From: Acetivibrio alkalicellulosi
Lineage (GTDB): Bacteria; Bacillota; Clostridia; Acetivibrionales; Acetivibrionaceae
Length of the DNA: 64,000 nt
Reading direction: 5' to 3'
NCBI GenBank assembly: GCA_008125075.1
Contig: VLTH01000002.1
Span: 1,967,451-2,031,450, forward strand
A program made the translations under genes and the position numbers. The notes below the pieces were generated by a model. The model saw nothing but the letters and a program-made list of their open reading frames with translations. It ran no database searches and was not told the origin of the DNA. This document shows positions 8,508 through 17,780 of the stretch, piece by piece (the stretch's first letter is position 1; the number at the start of each line of letters is the position of its first letter).

Positions 8508-9134
8508 ATGAGAATTGAAAAAATTAATGATAATAAAATCAAAGTGACAATTTCATTAAATGATTTAGAAGAGAGAAATATCGATTTAAACTCTTTAAAT
8601 TATAATTCACCTGCAGCGCAAGAGTTATTCTGGGATATGATGGAACAAGCGGAAATGCAGTTTGGTTTTAGTGCTTCCGATGCACAATTATGTATCGAAA
8701 CTGTTCCTGATTCTGATGAAGGCTTTGTTGTTATAATTTCAAGAATAGATGAAGACGGAGAATTTGAATCCATTCAAAAATATATTAAAAACAAATTTAG
8801 AAAAACAGACTTAAGGGTTAAAAAGAAAAACAAGAAAGTATGTTCTTCAATAGTTATATTTTCATTTGATGAATTTAATAATTTGTGCTTGTTGTGTAAA
8901 AGGTTATGTGATATGTACTCTGGCGAAAGCACACTATATAAACTTAAAAATGTCTATTACCTTTTGCTCACTAAAAACTCATGGTCGGTTACTAACTTAA
9001 ACTCCTTTGAGTTAATATTAAATGAGTATGGTAATAAAATTAAGAATACTAATTTTTATGAAGGATACCTAAACGAGTATGGTGTAAAAATCATAGATTG
9101 TAATGCTATAGAGTCACTAAATAAATATTTTTAG
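8508..9134 (+). CDS. mecA: Adaptor protein MecA
   Basis: Adaptor that delivers substrates to the ClpC/ClpP protease; in Bacillus the target is ComK, and other regulators elsewhere. The protein (about 208 aa from MRIEKINDNKIKVTISLNDLEERN) has the N-terminal substrate-binding domain (1-75, with AAQELFWDMMEQAEMQFGF), an acidic linker (ETVPDSDEGFVV) and a C-terminal ClpC-binding domain (about 110-208) containing FDEFNNLCLLCKRL. The start at 8508 fits the conserved N-terminus and follows GGTGATT. An earlier in-frame ATG at 8496 is less likely. It stands alone, converging with the VanW-family gene, whose end lies 6 nt away. Confidence 0.93.
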   Translation: MRIEKINDNKIKVTISLNDLEERNIDLNSLNYNSPAAQELFWDMMEQAEMQFGFSASDAQLCIETVPDSDEGFVVIISRIDEDGEFESIQKYIKNKFRKTDLRVKKKNKKVCSSIVIFSFDEFNNLCLLCKRLCDMYSGESTLYKLKNVYYLLLTKNSWSVTNLNSFELILNEYGNKIKNTNFYEGYLNEYGVKIIDCNAIESLNKYF

Positions 9135-9140
9135 TGTGTT

Positions 9141-10475
9141 TTATTTTATACCTTCTATATGAGACTCTTCATAACCTATTTGTATTATTGCATCAACAGG
9201 TTCATAGTAATTGGTATACAAAAATTCCTCAATCCTATTACCCTTTTTCGTGCTTATTCTGTATACTTCAACTTTTGCACCATTTTTTCCATGACTTATT
9301 ATTCTTTGTTCCCCAGGTTCTAAATCAAAATTTGCTATACTTAAGACAGAAGGTTCAAATTCCTCTATGATTTTAACTTTAATTTCTCTTTCAACTTCTG
9401 CACCCCTTCTATTTCCAACTAAATAAATTTTAAGTCTATTGTCTTGAACTTCAGAGATAACAAAAACTGAATCCTGTAGAGTACTCTTAAAGATAAAATC
9501 ATTATTACCATCTACTAAAACATCCAACCCTGGTGGTATATAACTTAAAATTTCTGTGTTATTTGTCCTTCTAATTCCCTCAACACTAATCCCTGATTTG
9601 AGCAATGCAGCATAAAGTGTAGACGCTAACTGACTGTACTCATACCATGCCATATTAATATCTATTGACCTTTTTTTTAGAATACTGTTAAAGGACAGAT
9701 CACCAGAAGCTCTTCCAGGTATTTTGATACCACTTATAGCAAAAGACCCTTTTTCAATAAACTCTTTCATATGAGAATACTCAATATTAGTAGTATATTC
9801 TGCTATAATAACATCAGCACCAGTGTAAAACTCTGAAGTTATTTCAGATTTATATGTAGTTATTTCGTACTTTTCACCATATCTAAGCTCTATGTTGCCG
9901 CCCATAGAACTCTTTAATTTATTAGATATTCTATCAAAGGTTTGTTTTTTATTTAAGCTGTATCCTGATTTTTCAGGTATAATATTTACCTTTTTATTTT
10001 CTTGAGTTAAGGTAGCATCTTGTGGTAATCTATCAATATTTAATGCCATATGTTCAATTTTATCTAAAAGCCTATGTTCATCATATTTAATAACAGGGTA
10101 TAAAACTCTTTTAGATGATGTAAAATAATTAGAAATAAAGTTTAAAAATCTGTCGTTTGTCTTATTAATATACAAATTATCAATAGTAGCTTGATAATCA
10201 ATAAAAGCATCTATTTCTGAATATTCTATAAACGACTCCTCTTCCCCCCAACTAACAGTAAATCCATCCAACAAAGCATAATTATTCTCAATTAATTCAA
10301 TAGCCTGATTTCTTGTAGTATTACCTAAAGATATTGAATTAATATATACTTTTGGAGGAACATGATCTTTTTTTGATATGTATACAGAAAGCAGTCCTAA
10401 AACCAACGCAATACTTGTCTGCAAAAAAACAAATGCTACTAAAATAAGGTTTTTATTTGAATTAACCATTTGCAT
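9141..10475 (-). CDS. VanW-family protein with membrane anchor
   Basis: The 444-aa protein has one N-terminal membrane helix (about residues 10-33) and an external remainder. Residues about 45-205 resemble the peptidoglycan-binding-like domain often paired with VanW (SYSLNKK-type motif in PEKSGYSLNKKQTFDRI). Residues about 245-360 match the VanW domain, including STLYAALLKSGISVEGIRR and PGLDVLVDGNNDFIFK. The C-terminus (about 365-435) resembles a G5-like beta extension (EREIKVKIIEEFEP). VanW function is unknown; envelope location is inferred from the anchor. The CxxxC or catalytic residues of a known enzyme are not evident. The start could also be the ATG two codons in. Confidence 0.85.
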   Translation of the reverse strand: MQMVNSNKNLILVAFVFLQTSIALVLGLLSVYISKKDHVPPKVYINSISLGNTTRNQAIELIENNYALLDGFTVSWGEEESFIEYSEIDAFIDYQATIDNLYINKTNDRFLNFISNYFTSSKRVLYPVIKYDEHRLLDKIEHMALNIDRLPQDATLTQENKKVNIIPEKSGYSLNKKQTFDRISNKLKSSMGGNIELRYGEKYEITTYKSEITSEFYTGADVIIAEYTTNIEYSHMKEFIEKGSFAISGIKIPGRASGDLSFNSILKKRSIDINMAWYEYSQLASTLYAALLKSGISVEGIRRTNNTEILSYIPPGLDVLVDGNNDFIFKSTLQDSVFVISEVQDNRLKIYLVGNRRGAEVEREIKVKIIEEFEPSVLSIANFDLEPGEQRIISHGKNGAKVEVYRISTKKGNRIEEFLYTNYYEPVDAIIQIGYEESHIEGIK

Positions 10476-10549
10476 CCACTCTCATTTATATTATTTATTT
10501 TAGATATATAGATTTTTTCATATTGATCACTTAATTTAGCACTAACTAT

Positions 10550-10836
10550 TTTGAAAATACTTTATAGAAATAGAACCTTTTGATTTTATGTACATGCAAT
10601 TTGTTTGCTTGGCAAACATGCACAAGACATTCATTCCCACTATACTTTTCATCTTATGTTAGTGAGATTTTTGCTCATGAATGTCTATTCTGAAAATACT
10701 TTTTAGGACTACAACCTTTTGATTTTATGTGCATGCAATTTGCTATCTTCCAAAACATGCACATGCGCTTAGACATTCATTCGCTCTATACTTATTATCC
10801 TATATTGGTTAACTTTTTTTTGCTCATGAATGTCTA
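10550..10836. repeat. Two tandem copies of repeat family R2
   Basis: The 388-nt gap between the VanW gene and the PRC-barrel gene is filled by two head-to-tail R2 units sharing a border at about 10680-10690. Each has TTTTGAAAATACTTT or TTCTGAAAATACTTT, CCTTTTGATTTTATGT, CATGCAATTTG, AAACATGCACA, AGACATTCATTC and TGCTCATGAATGTCTA. The second ends about 30 nt from the stop codon of the PRC-barrel gene, again placing the element at a gene 3' end. Confidence 0.8.
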
Positions 10837-10864
10837 ATTATGATTATATTTTAGATCTTTTACC

Positions 10865-12016
10865 TTAAGCTTTATTATTCATAACAAGTTCAATTAACTT
10901 TCCATTATCCTTTGCCATTTCAATTATTTCTTCAGTAATTGTATTACCTTCATTAATAATTACTGCCCCAGCATTATTTGATATTGTCTTGGTTACTTTT
11001 CGACCATTTAAGTACTGTTTTTGCCTTTGTTCGAATAAACTTGAGGCACTTCCTTGAGGTTTTGTTTGATTAAAAACATCTGTGTTTTCTTGAATATCAG
11101 TTCCTTGAGTTTCTTGATAAAAGACGGTATTATCAATGGCCTCAATTTCATTTTCTTCCACATCTTCAATAGGATCTAAATTATCCATTTTATCCTCTTC
11201 AGATGCCTCACTCTCTTTTATGTCTTTTACTATCTTGTCTTGATTCAAAAAACTTTTTTCAATGTCCTCAACTAACAAAGGTTCATTTTCCATCTTTCCC
11301 ATCTCATTATTATATAACTTGCCTTTGTTATCTTCATAAGGTTTGCTTTTAATTTCATTATCCACGGAATCAGCTTTTTTAAAATACGAATTATTTTCAT
11401 TTTCTAAGATTTTGTCCACTTCAGAAATAATATCCTCCGGAACATCAGTTGACTGGTAAAAATTCATTGAATTTTTTTTTTCATTTTCTAATTTGCCTTT
11501 TTCTAAATTTAATTCACTTGGTTTATCCAAAAGGTAGCTTTCAACATTTTCCTTTACCACAACTAAATTACTTCCAAATGTAATAACACTCTCTCTTGGG
11601 ATAATTCTAATCTTCTTTTGAGTAATATCAGCAATATACTCCAGTCCGATTATTTTGCATTTTTCATTTTCATCAACATAGATATCACCAATTTCTCCTA
11701 TTAATCTTCCTTTTTGAGTTAGTACCTTTGTTCCTATTACTTGAATGTTTTTCTGTAATAGATTTATTGCAGCAGGAATTTTGCTTAAATCATTGATTGC
11801 TTCCTCATTTTCAATGGTTAAAGCATATTCACCTATACCTATTACATTTTCAGTAGGTATAACCTTTGCGCTTAAAATCTGAATTCCACTTTCCACAACA
11901 ACATAATCAATAGCACCTTTTACTGCATTAACAATTACATTCTTTACTCTTCCAACTTCAATTCCTTCAGAAATACTAATTATAGGCAGACCTAATATTT
12001 CCTGAGTTTTTTTCAT
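10865..12016 (-). CDS. PRC-barrel domain protein with acidic low-complexity region
   Basis: The 383-aa cytoplasmic protein has two PRC-barrel-like beta units in tandem (about residues 1-80, LGLPIISISEGIEVGRVKNV, and 85-165, VLTQKGRLIGEIGDIYVDE). These are followed by about 150 residues rich in Glu, Asp, Asn and Lys without predicted fold, and a conserved-looking C-terminus (about 320-383, FEQRQKQYLNGRKVTKTI... EEIIEMAKDNGKLIEL). PRC barrels occur in ribosome maturation, photosynthetic and sporulation-associated (YlmC-like) proteins; function here is not known. The start follows AAGGGGGT. It is 160 nt downstream of the TPR gene in the same direction and could be co-transcribed. Confidence 0.85.
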   Translation of the reverse strand: MKKTQEILGLPIISISEGIEVGRVKNVIVNAVKGAIDYVVVESGIQILSAKVIPTENVIGIGEYALTIENEEAINDLSKIPAAINLLQKNIQVIGTKVLTQKGRLIGEIGDIYVDENEKCKIIGLEYIADITQKKIRIIPRESVITFGSNLVVVKENVESYLLDKPSELNLEKGKLENEKKNSMNFYQSTDVPEDIISEVDKILENENNSYFKKADSVDNEIKSKPYEDNKGKLYNNEMGKMENEPLLVEDIEKSFLNQDKIVKDIKESEASEEDKMDNLDPIEDVEENEIEAIDNTVFYQETQGTDIQENTDVFNQTKPQGSASSLFEQRQKQYLNGRKVTKTISNNAGAVIINEGNTITEEIIEMAKDNGKLIELVMNNKA

Positions 12017-12176
12017 TGATTAGCGTACCCCCTTAGTACTTTTTCCTGATAATGAAATATTGAGTGTTTATTAAATATTAATACAATATACTTTCTCACT
12101 TCTATTAACACAAAAATGATAAATAAACTGTGTATTTGTATTTAACATTACACTTCACACATTGAAACAAGTTACT

Positions 12177-13514
12177 TTATAGTAAATTTTTTTCAATTTC
12201 ACATTTGATTGCTGGTTCCATAATTTGACCATACATAGAACTATAACTTTGCAATATATCATTTGCAAGTTCACATTGACCTAACTCTTTATATAATACA
12301 CAAATATCTAATATTATCCAAAATACAACTTCATCATCCGGCTGCATGTCCAAGGCATTCAAGTAATTGTAAATTGCTCCTTCATAGTCTCCTGTTTCTT
12401 TTAATCGGAAAGCCTCATCCATGTAGTTAAAAACTGAATTCGATATCATGTTACTTTGTTCATTATTCTCAACTTTATTTGTTTTTTTAAATATATCTTT
12501 AGATTTCTTCACATTTGTCTCCATGGTAACATTTGTTTGTTTGTCGCCAGTTGATTTCTTTTCAATTTTATCACTAGTATCCATTATTTCTTCAACTTCT
12601 GACATATTAATTCCTTCATCTTGACTTTCCTCATCTAACTCAGTAATAAAACCAAAAATATCATCAATTACTGAGATAATGTTATTTTTTGAATCTATTT
12701 TATCATCTCTTTGTAAATTAGCTTGTATAATTTCTTTGTTATCAACCAAGCAACTATTGTCAAAATAGTCTTTGTTTACTTCGTATTCACTAATGTCATT
12801 ATTATAGTTATATTTATCTTTTGCAATTTCTTTTCTTTTATCCTTTAGATTTGCTTTTGTAGAAGTTTTATTAATTGTATTTTTTTTATCTTGTAACAAA
12901 CAAACTTGTTCATTTTTTGCTTCTAATCCCATTGTATCAATATTTTCTTTCCTGTCAACAGATTTTTGGTTGATATTTTTCCCATATACTATTTCTTCTT
13001 GTAACTCTGTTATTTGAGAATGTTTATAATCTAAAGTGGCATCCCCATCTTCTCTAAAACTATCTTTGTTTGTTTTGTGATGTTCTTGATTTTTTTTATT
13101 TGTAAATACATATTTATTGAATAAAATTTCTATATGATTATTGTATTCGACTATTTTCCCATCTAAGCAAAATTTTTGTTTCAGTTTTAAATCATGTATT
13201 TTTTGTACAGTTGTTCTTATTATAGTATTAAATTTTCCTCTATTATCCATGAGCGAAGCAATTATCGTACATAATACGCTTAATATTATATATATACTTA
13301 TTATATATGCATATATATATATATTATTTTTGTTGCTAAATCTCTCGATTATAAAATTTGTTATTTGAGGAAAATTTATAGTCATAAGTAAAGAACCTAT
13401 AGAAATTGTTCCTATTGTCCAATAATTAATGTATTTATTACTTTTAAAGAAGAATAAAACTAACCATGCAAACAACACTATTATTATTGACGTTACAACG
13501 AAGTATATCTGCAC
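12177..13514 (-). CDS. Membrane protein with C-terminal TPR-like repeats
   Basis: Unrecognised 445-aa protein. The N-terminal 95 residues hold three predicted membrane helices (MQIYFVVTSIIIVLFAWLVL first). A long hydrophilic, Lys/Asn/Asp-rich, low-complexity middle (about 95-350) follows, then a short TPR-like segment (about 360-430, DEAFRLKETGDYEGAIYNYL and a second helix pair around DICVLYKELGQCELANDIL). The start is GTG at 13514 with AGGGG about 10 nt upstream. TPR units normally mediate protein contacts, so a membrane scaffold role is plausible but inferred. The middle region's composition (AT-rich codons) suggests fast divergence. Confidence 0.75.
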   Translation of the reverse strand: MQIYFVVTSIIIVLFAWLVLFFFKSNKYINYWTIGTISIGSLLMTINFPQITNFIIERFSNKNNIYIYAYIISIYIILSVLCTIIASLMDNRGKFNTIIRTTVQKIHDLKLKQKFCLDGKIVEYNNHIEILFNKYVFTNKKNQEHHKTNKDSFREDGDATLDYKHSQITELQEEIVYGKNINQKSVDRKENIDTMGLEAKNEQVCLLQDKKNTINKTSTKANLKDKRKEIAKDKYNYNNDISEYEVNKDYFDNSCLVDNKEIIQANLQRDDKIDSKNNIISVIDDIFGFITELDEESQDEGINMSEVEEIMDTSDKIEKKSTGDKQTNVTMETNVKKSKDIFKKTNKVENNEQSNMISNSVFNYMDEAFRLKETGDYEGAIYNYLNALDMQPDDEVVFWIILDICVLYKELGQCELANDILQSYSSMYGQIMEPAIKCEIEKNLL

Positions 13515-14027
13515 CTACAATCATCCCCTGATTAATCTTTATTTATACTGCAATAGAAATAATATAGACTTCTAAATACTCACAGAACACTTGGAACAAC
13601 ATAAAACGTTTGCATTATTTTCCCATAACATGATGCTTAAAAATATACCCAAAGCTCCAACAATTGTATGGTGAAAATACCTTATTTGAAAAAACTTTAT
13701 TATTTTAAAAACCAACTACAAAGTCTATTCTATATAGAGCACTTTAAATCCTGCAAAAAAAATAATTTTTTTTCTACTATTATTATATATTTGACTTTTA
13801 CATTTTTACGTATATAATTTAATATACTATTATTTTATGCTATTTAAGTTCATGAATATCTATTAGGGATTTTAAAGTCAACTGGTTTAGGTAAATCTAA
13901 ACATGGAGTCTTAAGGTTTAGACTCAAACTCCACCTTATAGGAGACAAAGTTTAGAATAAGATAAATTGCACAGTGACTTTTTTAAAATGCCCTTACTTA
14001 AAAAATGAAAGGATAGGTTTATTTAAT
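13515..14027. other. AT-rich intergenic region with an R4-like hairpin
   Basis: This stretch separates the divergent TPR and DUF6648-like genes and should hold both promoters. Visible structure: a partial R2-like end at 13850-13865 (TTCATGAATATCTATTAGGG), then 13893-13925 with TCTAAAC facing GTTTAGA, and an R4-type unit at 13928-13967 (ACTCCACCTTATAGGAGAC, then TTTAGAATAAGATAAATT). The rest is plain AT-rich sequence in which I see no gene. Confidence 0.5.
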
Positions 14028-14573
14028 ATGTCACCAAAAAAAATTATTCCCAATAAGTTTGAGCAATTTCTATCAAATAGAGAAAGCCTAATACAACAAT
14101 ATACAAAAGGTGACCTTAGTAAAGAAGAATTTATTGAATCAAACTATAGATGCATAACCTCGTTAGATATTAAACCTTTTAGCAAAATAGACAACGTTAA
14201 AAAAGCTATCTACAATTATCAATATTACAATGTTTTAGCAAAATACTATCAAAAAAAAGCTCATGATCTAAGTAAAAAACATAATGGAAGACAAGAATAT
14301 TTAGACCTGTCAAATAATTTTTATTCAAAAAAAGATGATGTTACAATAAAGTTATTAAGACTTATAGACTTTACTGGCATTGAAGCTTATTATGTAAAAG
14401 TTAACTCACCAAATCTCAAAAAAAAGTTATTTGAGATTGTTTTAAAAGACTATGACAACATTATTCTCCATTCAAAAAATGAAGTTCTTTTAAACATGCT
14501 TATTAGTGAGAATGTATTTACACAGGAAGTTAGAAATTCTCTTGTTGACAGTTATATAAATCAAAAGTATTAA
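14028..14573 (+). CDS. DUF6648-like conserved clostridial protein
   Basis: Soluble protein of about 181 aa starting MSPKKIIPNKFEQFLSNRES. Wording such as NRESLIQQYTKGDLSKEEFIE, KPFSKIDNVKKAIYNYQYYN, YYQKKAHDL and the C-terminal DSYINQKY matches my recollection of the uncharacterised clostridial DUF6648 family; function is unknown. I chose ATG 14028 because AAGGATAGG lies about 10 nt upstream; the longer ORF from 13974 has no ribosome site. No signal peptide or membrane helix. It is a single-gene unit, converging with lon across a degraded gene fragment. Confidence 0.8.
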   Translation: MSPKKIIPNKFEQFLSNRESLIQQYTKGDLSKEEFIESNYRCITSLDIKPFSKIDNVKKAIYNYQYYNVLAKYYQKKAHDLSKKHNGRQEYLDLSNNFYSKKDDVTIKLLRLIDFTGIEAYYVKVNSPNLKKKLFEIVLKDYDNIILHSKNEVLLNMLISENVFTQEVRNSLVDSYINQKY

Positions 14574-14592
14574 CCACTATTCTAGTAGAAAA

Positions 14593-14741
14593 TCACTCAT
14601 TTATCCCCATAATAAAAAATTTTATCTCATCATTAAGTCGATTTCCTCTGAGCTCTATTGCCTTTATTTCTCCAGTGTTTTTATTAATAAAGGCTCTACA
14701 TTATGACCTGCCGATGACCATGTAATTTGTATAGTTCTTTT
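14593..14741 (-). pseudogene. Decayed gene fragment, possibly alkaline phosphatase C-terminus
   Basis: On the minus strand, translation gives TIQITWSSAGHNVEPLLI in one frame, then after a +1 slip NKNTGEIKAIELRGNRLNDE and IKFFIMGINE before a stop at 14593. The first part recalls the TW..GHT.EPVPL motif near the end of alkaline phosphatases, and the second the closing N(D/T)EI helix. There is no start, and the frame is broken within about 50 codons. The assignment rests on short motifs only, so the family is tentative; that it is relic coding DNA is somewhat more likely. Confidence 0.4.
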
Positions 14742-14754
14742 GTTATATAAGAAA

Positions 14755-14797
14755 GACTCCACCTTATATAAGGTGGAGTCTTAGAAAATAAGATAAA
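14755..14797. repeat. R4 hairpin repeat (perfect 26-bp palindrome)
   Basis: Perfect palindrome at 14755-14780 with arms GACTCCACCTTAT/ATAAGGTGGAGTC, followed by the conserved tail CTTAGAAAATAAGATAAAAG. Related units occur at 13928-13967, 23063-23104, 27579-27616 and 63196-63236. There is no T-run after the stem on the plus strand, so simple terminator function is uncertain. It lies about 55 nt downstream of the lon stop. Confidence 0.75.
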
Positions 14798-14850
14798 AGA
14801 TCTAAGAAGTAATGGACTCTAGTCCATAGATTTTTATTTTAAAACTATCA

Positions 14851-17301
14851 TTATTGTTCTACTATTGAAGATGAATTATTTACATCATCTAAAGAGTCAC
14901 CTTTACTTATAACAATTTTTTCTTCTTCACCAATATCTTTAACATTTTTATCAATTTTTTTTGTTTTTGTCTGTTTAAGTGAAGTTTTTAATACTTCCTC
15001 CATATCATCCACTATAACAAACTTTATTTTTTCTCTTACATTTTCAGGTATTTCATCTAAGTCTTTTTTATTGTCAATTGGTAAAATGATAGTATCTATC
15101 CCTGCTCTATGGGCTGCAAGTACTTTTTCCTTAAGCCCTCCTATAGCAAGCACTCTTCCTCTTAAAGTAATTTCTCCGGTCATTGCAACATTTTTTCTCA
15201 CAGGTATATTTGTTAATGCTGAAACCATAGCAGTTGCAAGAGTTATACCTGCTGAAGGACCATCCTTTGGAATTGCTCCTTCAGGAACATGAATATGAAT
15301 ATCATATTTTTTGTAAAATTCTTTATCAATCTGATATAAATCTACTTTCGAACGTATAAAACTCATTGCTGCTCTCGCAGACTCTTTCATTACATCTCCT
15401 AACTGACCCGTAAGTTCTAACTTACCATTTCCCTCCATCAAAGTAACTTCAATTGACAGAGTATCTCCTCCTACAGGAGTCCATGCAAGACCTGTAGCAA
15501 TTCCAATCTCATCCTTTTCCTTTGCTACATCATACTTGAATTTTTTAGTACCCAAAAACTTCTCTATATTCAAAGCAGTTACTTTAACAGATTTTTGATT
15601 TGAAGACACAAGCTTTCTTGCAATTTTTCTGCACATGCCGGCTATTTGTCTTTCTAATCCTCTAACTCCAGCTTCTCTTGTATAGCAATTTATTACCTCT
15701 CTTACAGCCTGTTCATCAACTTTTATACTACCCTTTTTTAGTCCATGTTCTTTAATCTGCTTTGGTAACAAATATTTTGTTGCTATATTAACCTTCTCTT
15801 CTTCAGTGTAGCTGGAGATATGAATTACCTCCATCCTGTCTAAAAGAGGTCTTGGAACAGTGTCAAGATTATTTGCAGTAGTTAGAAATAACACATCTGA
15901 CAAATCAAATGGTAGCTCTAAATAATGATCTCTAAATGAATGGTTCTGCTCTGCATCTAAAACCTCAAGCATAGCAGAAGCTGGATCTCCTCTAAAATCA
16001 CTACTCATTTTATCAATTTCATCCAGCAATATTAAAGGATTTTTAGAACCTGCCTGTTTTAAAGCAGATACAATCCTCCCTGGCATTGATCCCACATAAG
16101 TTCTTCTATGTCCTCTAATCTCAGCTTCATCCCTTACTCCACCTAAAGACATTCTTACATAGTTCCTATTTAAAGCACGTGCTATTGATTTGGCAATTGA
16201 TGTCTTACCAACTCCAGGTGGTCCTGCAAGGCAAAGAATAGGTCCTTTAAGATCTTTTTTAAGCTTCCTAATTGCCAGGTATTCAACTATTCTTTCTTTT
16301 ACTTTGTCAAGCCCATAGTGATCTTCATCTAAAATTTCTTCTGCATGTTCTAGGTCAATAATTTCTTTTGTTTTTTTATTCCATGGCAAATCAAGTATCC
16401 AATCAAGATAGGTTCTAACAACTGAACCTTCAGCAGAACCAGATGGCATTTTTAAGAGACGATCTAACTCTTTTAGTACTTTCTTTTCCACTTCATCATC
16501 ATAGTTGCCTTCCTTTAATTTTTTCTTGTATTCTTCAACTTCACCTGTTATACCTTCTTTGTCTCCTAATTCATTCTGAATAGCTTTTAATTGTTCTCGT
16601 AGATAATACTCCTTCTGCATCTTGTCTATTTGTTTTCTGACTTTAATATTTATATCCTTTTCAATTTGCATTATATCAATTTCTTTTACAAGAATTTCAA
16701 ATAACTTCTTAAGTCTTAATTTTGGTTGGAATTCATCAAGAATTTCCTGTTTTTGCTCAACTTTTAATACAAGATTTGATGTTATAATATCTGCTAGTTG
16801 ATCCGGATCCTCAATACTCATAATAGATAAAACTGTCTCAGGAGAAACTTTATTGTTTAATTTAGAGTAATCTTCAAATGTTGATAACACTCTCCTTTTT
16901 AATGCTTCTATTTCCACTTGACTTTCTTCATCATCAATGTATATTTTTTCAACTATTTCAGCCATGAAAAAAGGTTCTATTTGAGTATACGCACAAATCT
17001 CAGCTCTACTTATCCCCTCAACTAAAACTCTTATTGTATCACCTGGAAGTTTTAAAAGCTGTTTTACCTTACATATAGTTCCTATAGAGTAAATATCACT
17101 TTCAGTTGGCGAATCATTCTTGGCATCCTTTTGAGCAACCAGATATATTAATTGGTTGTTAATCATTGCTTCTTCTAGAGCTTTAATTGATTTTGCTCTT
17201 CCCACATCAAAGTGCAGTATCATATGGGGAAAAACTGTTAAACCCCTCAGAGGTAATAGTGGTAATACTTGCTTTTTAATAACCTTTCTTTCCTCGGACA
17301 T
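14851..17301 (-). CDS. lon: ATP-dependent protease LonA
   Basis: Cytoplasmic AAA+ serine protease for damaged and regulatory proteins. The 816-aa protein has the LON substrate-binding domain (about 10-205, [15 protein letters not shown]), a helical linker (about 205-310, [16 protein letters not shown]), an AAA+ module (about 330-580) with Walker [10 protein letters not shown] near 362, Walker [10 protein letters not shown] and sensor residues, and a C-terminal protease domain with catalytic Ser in KDGPSAGI near 682 and Lys in [11 protein letters not shown] near 725. The last 40 residues form a charged tail of low conservation. The start follows AAGGGGATG. I saw no clear CtsR or HrcA operator upstream. 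It is a single-gene unit. Confidence 0.98.
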   Translation of the reverse strand: MSEERKVIKKQVLPLLPLRGLTVFPHMILHFDVGRAKSIKALEEAMINNQLIYLVAQKDAKNDSPTESDIYSIGTICKVKQLLKLPGDTIRVLVEGISRAEICAYTQIEPFFMAEIVEKIYIDDEESQVEIEALKRRVLSTFEDYSKLNNKVSPETVLSIMSIEDPDQLADIITSNLVLKVEQKQEILDEFQPKLRLKKLFEILVKEIDIMQIEKDINIKVRKQIDKMQKEYYLREQLKAIQNELGDKEGITGEVEEYKKKLKEGNYDDEVEKKVLKELDRLLKMPSGSAEGSVVRTYLDWILDLPWNKKTKEIIDLEHAEEILDEDHYGLDKVKERIVEYLAIRKLKKDLKGPILCLAGPPGVGKTSIAKSIARALNRNYVRMSLGGVRDEAEIRGHRRTYVGSMPGRIVSALKQAGSKNPLILLDEIDKMSSDFRGDPASAMLEVLDAEQNHSFRDHYLELPFDLSDVLFLTTANNLDTVPRPLLDRMEVIHISSYTEEEKVNIATKYLLPKQIKEHGLKKGSIKVDEQAVREVINCYTREAGVRGLERQIAGMCRKIARKLVSSNQKSVKVTALNIEKFLGTKKFKYDVAKEKDEIGIATGLAWTPVGGDTLSIEVTLMEGNGKLELTGQLGDVMKESARAAMSFIRSKVDLYQIDKEFYKKYDIHIHVPEGAIPKDGPSAGITLATAMVSALTNIPVRKNVAMTGEITLRGRVLAIGGLKEKVLAAHRAGIDTIILPIDNKKDLDEIPENVREKIKFVIVDDMEEVLKTSLKQTKTKKIDKNVKDIGEEEKIVISKGDSLDDVNNSSSIVEQ

Positions 17302-17675
17302 TTTACCATCCCCTTACTTTTAAATTTGTGTTTCCTTTACAAAGAGTTTGCCATAATGCATTGTGCTAATTTTTCCAATCATTCCTTATCTATCAATAAT
17401 GTTGCTTTTTTATTGATGACTCGCCACAAATTTCCTTTCCAACTATGCCAAAAACAATATTAACTAACAATTAATAGACAAATAACCCACTCTTTAAAGC
17501 CATGAATCTTAACCATTATAACCTTTGTAAATCATTATTTCAATTATTTTTATTTGGAATATAAGGGAACCACTGTTTGACTTAGCTTTTAACTCATTTT
17601 ATTATTATAATACAATTTATAATTAATATAAATAGGACTATACTCCCTTTTTTTAAAAAAACCCTTTAGTTTATA
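17302..17675. other. Intergenic region between divergent lon and argJ
   Basis: 374 nt that must contain the lon promoter. I searched for CIRCE (TTAGCACTC/GAGTGCTAA) and CtsR-type GGTCAAA repeats and saw neither in convincing form. It is AT-rich with scattered TATAAT-like words (for example TTATTATAATAC around 17600-17611), but I cannot assign a specific promoter. No gene seen. Confidence 0.4.
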
Positions 17676-17704
17676 TTGAATACTTTTTATTATTTATGTA
17701 TAAT
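17676..17704 (+). promoter_or_regulatory. Predicted sigma-A promoter of argJ
   Basis: TTGAAT at 17676-17681, a 17-nt spacer, and a perfect TATAAT at 17699-17704, giving a start near 17711 and a 70-nt leader to argJ. Matches the housekeeping consensus in hexamers and spacing. No clear ArgR operator (TGAATAATTATTCA type) overlaps it. Confidence 0.65.
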
Positions 17705-17728
17705 TTACATATTAAAAAAGAATTTTAT

Positions 17729-17758
17729 GCTAATAATTTGATAAGTCATTATATTAGC
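17729..17758 (+). promoter_or_regulatory. Inverted repeat in the argJ leader
   Basis: GCTAATAAT at 17729-17737 faces ATTATATTAGC at 17748-17758, with about ten nt between. It lies in the transcribed leader, between the predicted promoter and the argJ ribosome site. It could be a repressor operator or a weak RNA hairpin; sequence alone does not decide. Confidence 0.35.
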
Positions 17759-17780
17759 AAGTAAATGGAGTTGAAAACAT

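Noticed and set aside
13974-14027. N-terminal extension of the DUF6648-like protein
   Set aside because: There is no ribosome site at 13974, and family similarity starts near 14028.
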